In this document: positions 24,827-36,878 of the stretch, in pieces
Position numbering within the stretch: the stretch's first letter is position 1
How the letters are laid out: every line of letters starts with the position of its first letter
From: Girardinichthys multiradiatus
Lineage: Eukaryota > Chordata > Actinopteri > Cyprinodontiformes > Goodeidae
NCBI RefSeq assembly: GCF_021462225.1
Contig: NC_061812.1
Span: 41,771,363 to 41,835,362 of the forward strand
Reading direction: 5' to 3'
DNA length: 64,000 nucleotides
Program-made: the position numbers and the translations under genes
The notes under the pieces: generated by a model
Told to the model about the DNA's origin: nothing
The model's database searches: none
What the model saw: the letters and a program-made list of their open reading frames with translations, nothing else

Positions 24827-26615
24827 TTTTTTTAAATTTTTTTTTATTGTGTCCTGTCCGGCAGAGTATTGCTCAGAATTGTTGTCTGAGTGCCGAGAAA
24901 TTGCCCAACAGATTTACTTTCACAAGCAGAGCATCACAGATAATACTTTAAAGCTCTTCTTGAAATTTATAGAAGAAACTTTATTATAAGCTTCTTTGGA
25001 AATATTTCAATTGTTACGGACACGGAGACTGAAATGAAAAGGAAAAATGAAGCTCAAAAAAGAGAGAGATGGGGAAAAAGGGGAGAAAAGGAGGAAAGAG
25101 TGGAGGAGAGAAAGAAGGATAAAGAGAATACAAGATTACACCCTGCTTGCTTATACACCTACAGCTGTTTTTTTTTTTTTTTAACAAAATAGTACATGGT
25201 AATTCTGTATGTAAAATGTACTTAGTGAGAGGTGCAGCCCAAAATAGAACATCTATGTATCTGTCAACACCTGAAGCTTAACACCTGTGAGTATGAGTGA
25301 GTATGAGTGTGGACGCGCTTTCTCCACAAAAATATGCAATAGCGAGTGTGAGGACCCACAGGCCTGCCCCATGGTCCCTGGACGGACACTGAGGAGATCT
25401 GAGTCACAGACATCTAAAGGCCCCCCAAAGCACAAGAACCCCAGGAGAACCACCGCCGGGACTACTGCAACCCCCCCAGAGAAGAGCAGTGGAGAGTCCC
25501 AGGGGAACCACTCAGCAGCGACAGTGCAGAAGCCCCAGGGAGCCGCAGTGACGAGTCCACAGGCCCCGCCGGCAGCTGTCCACACCCGAGCAGATCCAGC
25601 CATGGACCCAAAGGCCCAAGACGCCGGGACACACCTCCCCTCAAGCAGAGGCCTGACAGAGCCCAGGGGGCCAGGCCCCGGCAAGCAGCCACCGGGAGTG
25701 AGCCAGCCCACACCAAAGCACCCGGCCGCAGACACCAACAACCACAAGTACACCAGTGGGCAGAGACTCCAACCACCAGCAGGCGGTGTGGCGGGGAGGA
25801 AGCTGATCCAGGAGAGGGAGCAGTTCAAGACCCAACCTGTCGCAAAAAACCCCCCAAAAAAACAGGCACACACAGTCACAATCACCCACTCCCACCCTCA
25901 TGCATACACATAAAATCACTCACACCCAACATAAGGATAACAACAATGGACGTCATACACTCACTCACACTCCCCATGCATACTCTATACTCCCAGGTCC
26001 AGGCGCCTGTACCCCCTCAGGGCAACCAGCCCCCGGACCCTGGAGGTAGTCCCCTTCCCTCCTGGGGCAGAGGCAGGCAGACAGCGCCGGTAATGCCCAG
26101 ACCCGGGAGACCCCCTGCCCCGAACCCAGTCCCCAACAACCCCCATCCACCTCCGGAGAGGGGGCTATGTACAAAAGAGGGGTCCACATGGCCCAAAGCA
26201 ACCCGCCAACCGAAGCCGCCCCAGGACAGAGCAGTCCCGACCCCCCAACGAGACCTGATCTCAACCCCATGAGTCTCCCACCCCCAGTGAACCCCAACAA
26301 GAACAAGAACCTCCCCACAGGGCCACCCCCAACAAGGACACCGATATCGAACACACCCCCCGAACCCACAGGTGAACTCCGTGGCCGAGAAGCCAATGAA
26401 GCCACACCCACACAGCGCAAGCTCCACACACAGCCCCGCTGTAAGAACCCCCACCGCAACCCGCTCCCCCACCACACAGCACGCCGCAACGGCAAGGCAA
26501 GGGCCCTGCGCAGTGCCACCCCCGCCCACCGGCGCAACAGGGCAGACCCCACCCAGCACCGCACCCACAACCGGACCCCCGACCCCACACCATGATGGGA
26601 CAAACTCATCCACCC
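24827..26615 (-). mobile_element. poly(A)-tailed retroelement, copy 1
   Basis: Read on the minus strand it begins in a G-rich, strongly strand-asymmetric region (26600 down to about 25300). It passes a pyrimidine-rich stretch and ends CTCTGCCGGACAGGACACAA followed by an A-rich tail (T-run at 24827-24848 on +). The 3' end matches copy 2 at 27695-29381. I infer a LINE-type retroelement, possibly L1-like, truncated at its 5' end. Long frames here (up to 214 codons on either strand) are low-complexity products of GC skew rather than recognised proteins. Confidence 0.75.
26050..26600 (-). other. G-run rich strand, candidate quadruplex region
   Basis: The minus strand carries many closely spaced runs of three to five G (e.g. 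GGGGTCGGGGGTCCGG near 26575). The equivalent region of copy 2 is on the plus strand. Quadruplex formation is inference from sequence. Confidence 0.5.
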
Positions 26616-26687
26616 ACATCTGGATGCAATAGCACTGATGCACTACTTATACATGGGTACACTAACACAGCTTGCTTTTAGCACTTC
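26616..26687 (+). repeat. right 72-bp direct repeat flanking retroelement 1
   Basis: Second copy of 24755-24826 (70 of 72 identical). The sequence continues past it into different DNA. Confidence 0.9.
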
Positions 26688-27028
26688 AGTTAGAGGAATT
26701 CCGCAGACACCACGTAGAATAAATTATACTGGCTAATTAGGGTTAATGTACAGCTTTATTGTTGCAGCCTTAATTGCTTAGAGCACTATTTACACCCTAA
26801 GTTATTGCATAGCGTCGCTTTATGATATAATTGGCATCTTAACATGTGCTTGTACAGCCCTTCACTACAGTACAGCTACAGTACAGTACAGAATTAGTTT
26901 GTACTGAAAAAGGTTGAAAAGTGAAATGAAATTGAAACATTATATATTTTTTATTCAGCTGTCCTGACTCAATGCATTCTAGAACCTTCAGCTGCATTTT
27001 CAGCTGCAAGTCTAAGGGAGTCATGTAC

Positions 27029-27260
27029 AACTAGAGACTGAAATCTCTGCCCAATCTTTGCAAAATAACCTAAGCTCAGTCAGATTTAGATCGGACTTAA
27101 CTGGGCCATTTTAACACATGTTTATGCTTTGACCTAAACCATTCAGATTTTGCTCTGGTTGTATGTTTAGGGTCCCAGTCTCAAGTCATTTGCAGTCTCT
27201 GAGAGGGTTTTCTAGGATTGTCCTTTATACAGCTCCATTCATCTTTATAACTCAGCCAAC
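27029..27260 (-). mobile_element. Tc1-like fragment between the two retroelement copies
   Basis: CTAGAGACTGAAATCTCTGCC, TTAACTGGGCCATTTTAACAC and TCCCAGTCTCAAGTC match the inverse C-terminal half of the MKTKEHTRQ-type Tc1 gene. Decayed, with no ends. Confidence 0.65.
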
Positions 27261-27616
27261 AGCTACCGCCTCCAGTAAACTCACACCTTACTCCATCTGT
27301 TGCAAAACCGTTTGCTGAAGTGCTAATCTAATGTTAGCATCTTTGCTTTCGTTCTTTTTCATATGTCTTATTGATAATTTACTTGGTACTATATTTCAGT
27401 GTCTTTCAAGTTAATCATATTAATATTGTTTGGATAAAAGTTAGTAAAAAGGTTGTTTTCCTGCTTCATAAAGTGAGCACTTTTCTTTGAGCGATGATGG
27501 TTAACATTTCGGCTGCACTCTGCATAGCTCTCCCACAGCTGTCTGAGCAGAGTGCTGAGCAGGTAACATGACACGGACACACAGAAGGCAGCAACCAATT
27601 CGGTTTATATAGTTAA

Positions 27617-27694
27617 GTCAGGAAAACAATGTGCAAGGCCAAAAATGCAATGTTGCTAGGTGTGCACAGAAGAATAGGCTGTAATTTTTAAAAC
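27617..27694 (+). repeat. left ~78-bp direct repeat flanking retroelement 2
   Basis: GTCAGGAAAACAATGTGCAAGG through TAATTTTTAAAAC; repeated at 29382-29458 with a one-base indel and a handful of mismatches. Confidence 0.88.
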
Positions 27695-29381
27695 ATGTGC
27701 CTGAACTGGCTGGTGATTCAGCTCGGCCTGGAGCAGCTGGTGCTGCTGGCGTTGTGATGGTTGGGCGGGCCTGGTGGTGTGCTGCTCCGCTGGCTGTCGT
27801 GTCCAGAAGGGGGGATCAGGGTGGCGGGCTGGAGGGTGGTGTGGAGGGGTTGCAGCGTGTGGGGGAGTTGTGTCCTCTATTTGGATGTGGGGTCACTGGC
27901 ATTTGAATCAGCTGTGATTGTGATGGTGGAGCTGAGCTGGTAAATGTTTCTCCCTGGGCTGTCGTTGCAGTATGTATATGCATGTTTGTATGGTTGCACA
28001 AACACACCACAGAGTATAGGGCACATGGTGGGGGCCGTCGGTCCCGAGTGCATGCCGCTGGCCAGGGACATCTTGCTGGGTCAGCTTGTCCCATCTTGAT
28101 GTGGGGTCGTCGCGGTGCGCTGTGTGGTGGGGGCAGGTTGTGGAGCTTGCGCTGTGTGGGTGTGTCTTCGTCACACTGAAGGGGACCACCTCCTGGGTCC
28201 AGGGGCTGGTTGCCCCTCTGGGGTATTGTCATCTGGACCTGGGAGTATGGAGTCAATTGTTGTGTGTCACTACGATGGGTGCGTCGGTGTGAGTGTTTTT
28301 AGGTTTACGCATGAGGATGGGAATGTGTTATTGTGAATGTGTGTGCCTGTTTTTGTGTCAGGTTGGGTCTTGGGCTACTCCCTCTTCTGGATCAGTTTAG
28401 GCCCCCATCAAATGTGGGGCCTATTTCCTCCCCGCCACATTCCCTGCCGGTGGCTGGTGTCTCTGCCCGGTGGTGTATTTGTGGTTCTCGGTGTCAGGGG
28501 CTAGTTGCTTTGATGTGTGCTGGCTCAGTCCCGGTGGCTGCTTGCCGGAGCCTGGGCCCATTGGCTTTGTCGGGCCCCGGCTTGGGGAGTTATGTGTCCC
28601 GGGGTCTCGGGTCTCTGGGTCCATGGCTGGATATGCTCTGGCACAGATGGCTGCCAGCAGGGCCTGTGGGCTCGTCACTGCAGCTTCCTGGGGCTTCTGG
28701 CTTCTGGGTGGTTGCCCTGGGGCTCTCCTCTGCTCTTCTTTGGGGGGGTTGCGGTTGTCCTGGCAGTGGTTCTCCTGGGATTCCCATGCTCTGGGGGATC
28801 CTTTGGATGTCTATGGCTCAAAGCTCCTCTGTGTTTGTCTCAGGTCCAGGGGGGCAGGTCTTTGGCTCCTCACACTTGCTATTGCATATTTTTATGGAGA
28901 AACCTTGTATACGCAAGTGCGCTCACACTTAAACCCACAGGTGCTTAGATTCAGGTGTTAACAGATACACAAATGTTCTATATTCAGTTGCAGTTACCAC
29001 TAAATACATCTTGCATTCATTAGTACTGTGCATTTTTTGGTAACAATGCTGTTATTATATATGTTTCTGCAGGTATAGAAGCAATCTTCTAGGGTGTTAT
29101 CTTGTTATCTTGTATTCTCTTCATCCTTTCTTCCTTTTTGCCCCATCTCTCTCTCTTTCTTGCTTCTTATTTTTTCCTTTTCATTTCTGTCACCATGTCC
29201 ATAAGAATTGAAATAATACCAAAGCAAGTTTCTTTTATAAATATCAAGCAGAGCATTATAGCGTTAGCCGTAATGCTCCACTTGTGAAAGTAAGTCGGTT
29301 GGGCTTCTTTTTGGCACTCAAACAACAATTCTGAGTGCTACTCTGCCGGACAGGACACAGTAAAAAAAAAAAAAAAAAAAG
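27695..29381 (+). mobile_element. poly(A)-tailed retroelement, copy 2
   Basis: Same element as 24827-26615 in the opposite orientation. It has a G/T-rich 5' portion (27700-28860) and a segment GCTATTGCATATTTTTATGGAG. A pyrimidine tract lies at about 29120-29170, and it ends CTCTGCCGGACAGGACACAG followed by an uninterrupted A tail up to about 29380. It encodes nothing I recognise. Confidence 0.77.
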
Positions 29382-29458
29382 GTCAGAAAACAATGTGCAA
29401 GGCCAGAAATGCGATGTTGCTAGGTGTGCATGTAAGAATAGGCTGTAATTTTTAAAAC
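29382..29458 (+). repeat. right ~77-bp direct repeat flanking retroelement 2
   Basis: Starts immediately after the poly(A) tail, as a target-site duplication should, and matches 27617-27694. Confidence 0.88.
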
Positions 29459-30229
29459 TTTGCCCTTTAAAACACATCTCTCTGGTTGACTATGGTTGCA
29501 GATAATGAAGGTGTGGAGAGCATGCCAACAGCAAGGATACAGTTTAGACAGAGTTTAGACAGATACTCTTATACAGATCAAAAGTCCTTGATTAGGGCAC
29601 AGTTCGATATTCTACTTCAAGACAAAGCTGCTGCTCCTGCTGTTAGGTGCTGTGGATTCCAGGCCTTCTGGCGTTCTTGGCACACTTATAAAATGTACAC
29701 TTCCAGGTGACAAACTCGCAACACACTTATTTCAACACATATGCTCACCCACCATCACTCAGAGCACACAAATACACACAGCCCTGCAACAAAACATAAT
29801 TATACAAAATTGCATGCCTGCCTACTTTAATGCTGGATTGAATCTGGAATTAATAAAGTTAATTACGCAATTAGGATACAGTAGAGCAAAATTGCCCTGG
29901 CACTTGTAGGTAACCATCTGCTCCATATGGTATGTCTGAAACGCAGCGACAAGACGCATAAAAAACAAAATCTGGGCAGGATGAGTTGCTTTTTGAGATC
30001 TTTTTGCATCGTTTTTGTTGTCAGGCTTGTTCTATTAAAGTTGTTTATTGATTCTGCCGGTATGCCAGTAAACATGTCTGTGTGTGGCAAGTGAAATTAA
30101 AACAAACATTTATCACAAGTAATTAAAGATTAAACAAGAGGGGCAGGCATTTAACATGACATTTCCAACCAAATTGGTTTGAATAGTTTTTTTCTTAATA
30201 AATCAAATCATTAGATAATTACCTTTTGT
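29459..30229. other. unassigned DNA
   Basis: Short frames only; no element ends or protein signature recognised. Confidence 0.4.
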
Positions 30230-30342
30230 ACTTACTCAGGTTATCTTTGTCTCACGTTGAAATTTGTTTGATCTGAAAAATGGGAAAGTAAAGCAAACAC
30301 AAGAGAAATGTGTTAGGGGTTAAATACTTTTTCACAGCACTG
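30230..30342 (+). mobile_element. terminal fragment of a Tc1-like element
   Basis: Ends GGGGTTAAATACTTTTTCACAG followed by CACTG and TA, a Tc1-type right terminus preceded by decayed arm sequence. Confidence 0.55.
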
Positions 30343-30344
30343 TA

Positions 30345-31892
30345 GATTTACTGTACAAAACCTTTTAGAAATGTTATCAAGTTTTGTTTAGTCCAAGTAT
30401 TTATACAATTTCCAATAGTTTGTTTCTTAACCTTTGACATCCGTTAACACTTACGAGGAAATAATCTTGACATTGCAATTTATCAGTTTGTTCTTTATGT
30501 GGGGAATAGTGACACCATCCACGAAATCGAAAGATGTTATATTGCCTTGATCTCTGAGTAAGTCCGGGATTAGCTGAATGGAGCCCTGTATGCTTCTGTA
30601 AATCCTCTGTCTCATCTGCATCGGGACCGAAATGAATTGACCTATTTTCTTTGAACGATCTACACTGTGGTTAACTGTAAACCACTGCTGTCTGTGTTTT
30701 TTGCAAAAATAGGAAAAACTATTTTCTACATTCTATGTTGATGGCAGAAAAAATATCTGCTTGTCAAACTGGTACTGTTTCAGGTCCAGCTACTGGCTTT
30801 CACTCATCTCGGCCTGATTTACTTTAATCTGGGATCGATGAACAAAGCAAAAGCATGATGCAGGAACCTTGCCTAGTTTAAAAAATACTAAAAAAAACTA
30901 TTTTCCAATAATGGCATATGTTAGGGTTATTCACAAGTAGCTATAAGTTCGACATGACTAATGAGTCGAGGTTATTTCAGTGGACTGCTCTCATTCCAGT
31001 CCAAGAAAAAAATTTAAGAGAAAAATAAAAATAATCACCCTGTACATCCATAAAGGCATCCATTAGCCGTGGGACTGTATTTTAAATGGTGGTTTGGATT
31101 GATGATTTCCTGCATCCATTAATCTTTATCACGCTGCAGCAGGAGCCTGGCTGTCCTGAAACGGCAGTAAATTGTAAACATGGAAGTAAAACAGGAGAGT
31201 TCATTTACGCATCCCCTGCTGAGGTGAAGAGTGTATTAAACCACATAAAACCTAAACTGTGCAGGCAAAATACCTGCTGATTGGAGCGACAAACATACGT
31301 AATATTGAGCAAGGGTCATAAATAAGAAAGGAAATGTTCTCACAATTGATGAAAACTTGAAATTGGTGAATACATCATAAGGCATTGACATCTGTCCTCT
31401 CCCTTCATCAGATCTGTGTCCTGATTTACCTGCTTTTAAACTGGTTTTAGTGACTGGAAGCCTGCCACAAAGCACATAGAAAAGCACAAATATAGTCCAA
31501 ATCCCAAAAAAGAGAAGAACAGACAGAACTGCAGAAACAGGATGAATTAGAGTGCTTTTACTTTTACTAACTAACTAACCCACTACTGATTACTTTGGTT
31601 AACTGTGAGACTTTGGATATGTTTAATGCTTTGTGAAATTATTGGAGTGCTGTTTTTACTCTGTGTTTCCAGCTTAAAACATACAACATAAAGTTATTAA
31701 TGGAGGCTCATAGAGACAGAGATAAACTGAGTTCACCACAATGTCAGATCTGAAGTTTTTTTTTTTCAATTTCAGCAAATCATTTTAAATGCTCTGACTC
31801 TGGTGTTGCAATTTTATTTAAACAGTAATAACATTAGAATGTCATAAAGTCATCAGATGGAAATGGATGAATCTGCACAGTTTTGGTAATAT
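30345..31892. other. unassigned AT-rich DNA
   Basis: No gene, RNA gene or repeat family recognised. Confidence 0.4.
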
Positions 31893-31893
31893 A

Positions 31894-33398
31894 CAGGTCC
31901 TTCTCAAAATATTAGCATATTGTGATAAAGTTCATTATTTTCCATAATGTCATGATGAAAATTTAACATTCATATATTTTAGATTCATTGCACACTAACT
32001 GAAATATTTCAGGTCTTTTATTGTCTTAATACGGATGATTGTGGCATACAGCTCATGAAAACCCAAAAATCCTATCTCACAAAATTAGCATATTTCATCC
32101 AACCAATAAAAGAAAAGTGTTTTTAATACAAAAAACGTCAACCTTCAAATAATCATGTACAGTTATGCACTCAATACTTGGTCGGGAATCCTTTTGCAGA
32201 AATGACTGCTTCAATGCGGCGTGGCATGGAGGCAATCAGCCTGTGGCACTGCTGAGGTCTTATGGAAGCCCAGGATGCTTCGATAGCGGCCTTTAGCTCA
32301 TCCAGAGTGTTGGGTCTTGAGTCTCTCAATGTTCTCTTCACAATATCCCACAGATTCTCTATGGGGTTCAGGTCAGGAGAGTTGGCAGGCCAATTGAGCA
32401 CAGTGATACCATGGTCAGTAAACCATTTACCAGTGGTTTTGGCACTGTGAGCAGGTGCCAGGTCATGCTGAAAAATGAAATTTTCATCTCCATAAAGCTT
32501 TTCAGCAGATGGAAGCATAAAGTGCTCCAAAATCTCCTGATAGCTAGCTGCATTGACCCTGCCCTTGATAAAACACAGTGGACCAACACCAGCAGCTGAC
32601 ACGGCACCGCAGACCATCACTGACTGTGGGTACTTGACACTGGACTTCTGGCATTTTGGCATTTCCTTCTCCCCAGTCTTCCTCCAGACTCTGGCACCTT
32701 GATTTCCGAATGACATGCAGAATTTAGTTTCATCCGAAAAAAGTACTTTGGGCCACTGAGCAACAGTCCAGTGCTACTTCTCTGTAGCCCAGGTCAGGCG
32801 CTTCTGCCGCGGTTTCTGGTTCAAAAGTGGCTTGACCTGGGGAATGCGGCACCTGTAGCCCATTTCCTGCACACGCCTGTGCACGGTGGCTCTGGATGTT
32901 TCTACTCCAGACTCAGTCCACTGCTTCCGCAGGTCCCCCAAGGTCTGGAATCGGCCCTTCTCCACAATCTTCCTCAGGGTCCGGTCACCTCACACCTGTG
33001 TCTTACCCTCTTGCTTGAGGGTGTCAATAGTGGCCTTCTGGACAGCAGTCAGGTCGGCAGTCTTACCCATGATTGGGGTTTTGAGTGATGAACCAGGCTG
33101 GGAGTTTTAAAGGCCTCAGGAATCTTTTGCAGGTGTTTAGAGTTAACTCGTTGATTCAGATGATTAGGTTCATAGCTCGTTTAGAGACCCTTTTAATGAT
33201 ATGCTAATTTTGTGAGATAGGAATTTTGGGTTTTCATGAGCTGTATGCCAAAATCATCTGTATTAAAACAATAAAAGACCTGAAATATTTCAGTTAGTGT
33301 GGAATGAATCTAAAATATATGAATGTTAAATTTTCATCATGACATTATGGAAAATAATGAACTTTATCACAATATGCTAATATTTTGAGAAGGACCTG
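31894..33398 (-). mobile_element. Tc1-like transposon, CAGGTCCTTCTC family, internally deleted copy
   Basis: TA-flanked inverted ends identical in type to 4213-5821. It is about 100 bp shorter because part of the helix-turn-helix coding region is missing. Its right TA is also the left edge of the element at 33399. Confidence 0.93.
32171..33070 (-). pseudogene. Tc1 transposase, deleted and with a nonsense codon
   Basis: From the MGKTADLTAVQK start (33070) the frame runs about 25 codons. It then jumps from GKTQ to near GDRTL, losing the segment that in the 4539 copy spells KEISERIGCSQS through TTRRGD. Further on a TAG replaces the Gln of EKQHW. The last 181 codons (MSFGNQGARVW to FPTKY, including SPDLNPIENLWD) are open. 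Confidence 0.88.
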
Positions 33399-34725
33399 TA
33401 GCTTCACATTGAAGGCATCAAAACTATGAATTAACACGTGGAATTATATACTGAACCAAAAAGTGTGAAACAACTGAAAATATGTCTTATATTCTAGGTT
33501 CTTCTAAATAGCCACCTTTTGCTTTGATTACTGCTCCGCACACTCTTGGCATTCTGTTGATGAGCTTCAAGAAGTAGTCACCTGAAATGGTTTTCCTACA
33601 GTCTTGAAGGAGTTCCCAGAGATGCTTAGCACTTGTTGGCCCTTTTGCCTTCACTTTGCGGTCCAGCTCACCCCAAACCATCTCGATTGGGTTCAGGTCC
33701 GGTGACTGTGGAGGCCAGGTCATCTGGCGCAGCACCCATCACTCTCCTTCTTGGTCAAATAGCCCTTACACAGCCTGGAGGTGTGTTTGGGGTCATTGTC
33801 TTGTTGAAAAATAAATTATGGTCCAACTAAACGCAAACCGGATGGAATAGCATGCCGCTGCAAGATGCTGTGGTATCCATGCTGGTTCAGTATGCCTTCA
33901 GTTTTGAAAAAATCCCCAACAGTGTCACCAGCAAAGCATCCCCACACCATCACACCTCCTCCTCCATGCTTCACGGTGGGAACCAGGCATGTAGAGTCCA
34001 TCCGTTCACCTCTTCTGCGCCGCACAAAGACACGGTGGTTGGAAGCAAAGATCTCAAACTTGGACTCATCAGACCAAAGCACAGATTTCCACTGGTCTAA
34101 TGTCCATTCCTTGTGTTCTTTAGCCCAAACAAGTCTCTTCTGCTTGTTGCCTGTCCTCAGCAGTGGTTTCCTAGCAGCTACTTTACCATGAAGGCCTGAT
34201 TCACGCAGTCTCCTCTTAACAGTTGTTCTAGAGATGTGTCTGCTGCTAGAACTCTGTGTGGCATCGACCTGTTCTCTAATCTGAGCTGCTGTTACCCTGC
34301 GATTTCTGAGGCCGGTGACTCGGATGAACTTATTGTCCGCAGCAGAGGAGACTCTTGGTATTCCTTTCCCGGGGCGGTCCTCATGTGAGCCAGTTTCTTT
34401 GTAGCGCTTGATGGTTTTTGCGACTGCACTTGGGGACACTTTCAAAGTTTTCCCAATTGTTCGGACTAACTGACCTTCATTTCTTAAAGTAATGATGGCC
34501 ACTCGTTTTTCTTTACTTAGCTCCTTTTTTCTTGCCATAATACAAATTCTAACAGTCTATTCAGTAGGACTATCAGCTGTGTACTGTATCCACCTCCTGC
34601 ACAACACAACTGATGGTCCCAACCCCATTTATAAGGCTTGAAATCCCACTTATTAAACATGACAGGGCACACCTGTGAAGTGAAAACCATTTCAGGTGAC
34701 TACCTCTTGAAGCTCATCAACAGTA
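33399..34725 (-). mobile_element. Tc1-like element (MARKKELSKE family), both ends lost
   Basis: The left side starts inside the terminal arm (GCTTCACATTGAAGGCATC, as at 63958) exactly at the TA used by the neighbouring Tc1. The right side stops after CTCTTGAAGCTCATCAACAG, short of the expected arm. Neither true terminus is present. Confidence 0.82.
33487..34538 (-). pseudogene. Tc1 transposase (MARKKELSKE type), one main frameshift
   Basis: 240 open codons include two helix-turn-helix units (RTIGKTLKVSPSAVAKTIKR; RTTVKRRLRESGLHGK), LWSDESKFEIF and GGGGVMVWGCFAGDTVGD. The frame then shifts near 33816-33735. The remainder has SPDLNPIEMVWGELDRKV and IKAKGGYLEEPRI. It is the least damaged transposase reading frame in the window. 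Confidence 0.9.
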
Positions 34726-34779
34726 TGCGTATGCATCTCTCAATACTAATTAGGCATTGAGCTCGCTCTGCACTTTACA

Positions 34780-35138
34780 GAATCATTTATTTGAAATGAC
34801 ATCAAGGTGAACATAAACATCAATGATACTGGAGAAAAATCAGCTGAAGTCCAAATCCAGCAGCCTGCAGTATTCGACCAGTCCAAAATGCTACACAGTA
34901 CAAGATGCGACAACACACTGGTACGGTTGTAAAGGGCGTTCCTCAGACCAGAGGACCTTTTTCAACAGCTGTGGTTTTATGGTGCATTCAAGAACATCTG
35001 GTACAATGGATTGTCTAAATATCAAAACAACTCCAAAGTGATTTAAATCTTTGACATTCTGAAATGTCTACACAGTCTTATTAAAACATTCCTCAATTCC
35101 TCAACAACAGCAGTACATTTTCAAATGGTTTATTGTTG
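34780..35138. other. unassigned DNA
   Basis: No signature beyond short frames. Confidence 0.4.
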
Positions 35139-35200
35139 GGCCATCCATCCATGCATCCATCCATCCATCCATCCATCCATCCATCCATCCATCTGTGTGT
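35139..35200. repeat. (ATCC)n microsatellite
   Basis: About 12 near-perfect CCAT units with one interruption (CATG), followed by short TCTG repeats. Confidence 0.95.
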
Positions 35201-35489
35201 CTGTCTGTCCTCTCATCTGACCAGTCAGTGGTAATACCTGCCTATCCTTTATTATTTAAAAAAATTAAACCAAATCTCTAGTCAATTCTTTAGGTTCTTT
35301 ATTTCTCTTAATTGAAGCGGACCAAAAATATACCGAACTGTGACATTACAGCCAAAGTACTTACTGAACCGTAATTTTTGTGTACCTTTACATCCCTAGT
35401 TTTCTTTGATGTTATAATCAATGTTCACATTATCCATCAAATCAACTAATTTTGACCTATTATGCTATTAAGAATGGGTGAAAGGTTTA

Positions 35490-35765
35490 GCCCAAAGCTG
35501 GTTGAGACACATCTCCAAAAGACCTGCTGCATAATATTAGTTTTAGAAAGTATTGAAACAGGGGGGTGAATATAAATACCAAACACTCTTTTTAATATTT
35601 ATTAGAAAAACAATCATGAAAACCTTCCTCTTCATTCTCCTTACTTTCAGTTTTACAAATATACCCTGCTTAATGGCGGGCGATCACATAAAATCCTGAT
35701 AAAACACAAGAACGTTTTTAGTTATAACGTGACAAAAAGCTGAACGGGTGTGAAGACTTGCAAGG
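35490..35765 (-). mobile_element. Tc1-like arm fragment
   Basis: GGGGGTGAATATAAATACC, GATCACATAAAATCCTGATAA and GTGTGAAGACTTGCAAGG are in the order of a Tc1 terminal arm. Strongly decayed. Confidence 0.55.
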
Positions 35766-35769
35766 GACT

Positions 35770-36875
35770 ATTAGCTTTTACCATGGCAAAAAAAACTAAA
35801 CCTCCGACTGGTCTTTGGTGCCAACTGTGCCTCTCTCGAAATTAACTGCCACTGTTGTTCCTCTCATTACATCTCTAAAGACTCCCAGCTGAGTGCCATG
35901 CTGCAGAACATCTAGAAAACATTCCACGTGCCATAAAAGTTCCCATTCACCTCCCTCACCACTATTTTTTACCAACTTACTCACTGAGGACGGCCTTTGT
36001 TTGGCCAGTAAAATAAGGATGAGTGACCAAAAATAGCCTCCAGTGGGACAATAGTCTGGTACAATCAGAAGGAGGCAGACCAAGCTTTTTGTGAGACCTC
36101 TTCTTCGATTCAAGCATTGTAATGAAAAACAGACCTTTTCTGGACATCTGCTGCTCTAATTTGGGCTCAATGGGTGTGCAGGGTGATAACACTGGGCACA
36201 ATGACAAGCAGGAAATAACATATTTGGCTTATCTGTGTAGCTGTCAGGCTTGGTAATCGAAGTTCACCATTATACATCTTTACTGTCTTTGCAGCTTGTA
36301 TTCCTTAGTTTATAGGAAACTAATGAAGTGACAGAGTAGCTATTTTTCCTCTAAATCTTTACAGCAGTTAATCAGTGACAGCAGGGTGTGTGTAAAAGCT
36401 TTTAGGCCACTTAGAGCTAAATGGATCAGATTCTGCCCCATTTAGTCTTAGGCTGGCTAAAGGATTCGGAATGTGACAAATGAAATCCTCTTTAGACAGA
36501 CAAAACTGAATGTATTTATTGGTAAATTCATTTAACAAAATCTTGTATAATTTTATGGCTTATCTAATATTTTAGTTCACACAACAATGAAAAACGTTTT
36601 TGTTTGACAGCTTTTTTTCAATCATCATAATTAAACAAATGCATCATATTTTAAAATTAATATGAGAAATGAAACAAATAAGAGCTGTAATACAAGGAGA
36701 GGTTTCTGACCAATTAAGAAACAGGGTGAAACGTTTTTTGCACAATCTAATTTTACGAACTTCTTAAGAATTTACAGTGGGAAGCGTGTTAAGAGTCCAT
36801 AATTCAGTTCTTAAGACGTTTTATCCAGTGAATGCAGAACTTTGCAGTGCTAAATCAGAACCAATACATCTATAT
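35770..36875. other. unassigned DNA
   Basis: Frames of up to 105 codons occur on the minus strand (35796-36113), but nothing in them resembles a known protein. Confidence 0.4.
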
Positions 36876-36878
36876 ATA

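Noticed and set aside
25253..26643. Long overlapping frames (up to 214 codons) on both strands rich in Pro/Thr or Gly/Cys/Trp
   Set aside because: They lie in the skewed part of a retroelement, are open in several frames at once, show no domain and do not correspond between the two copies.
32262..33110. Plus-strand frames (MEAQDASIAAF, MLLLCSPGQAL, MALDVSTPDSV) repeated in all three Tc1 copies
   Set aside because: They are antisense shadows of the transposase gene; recurrence reflects copy number, not selection.
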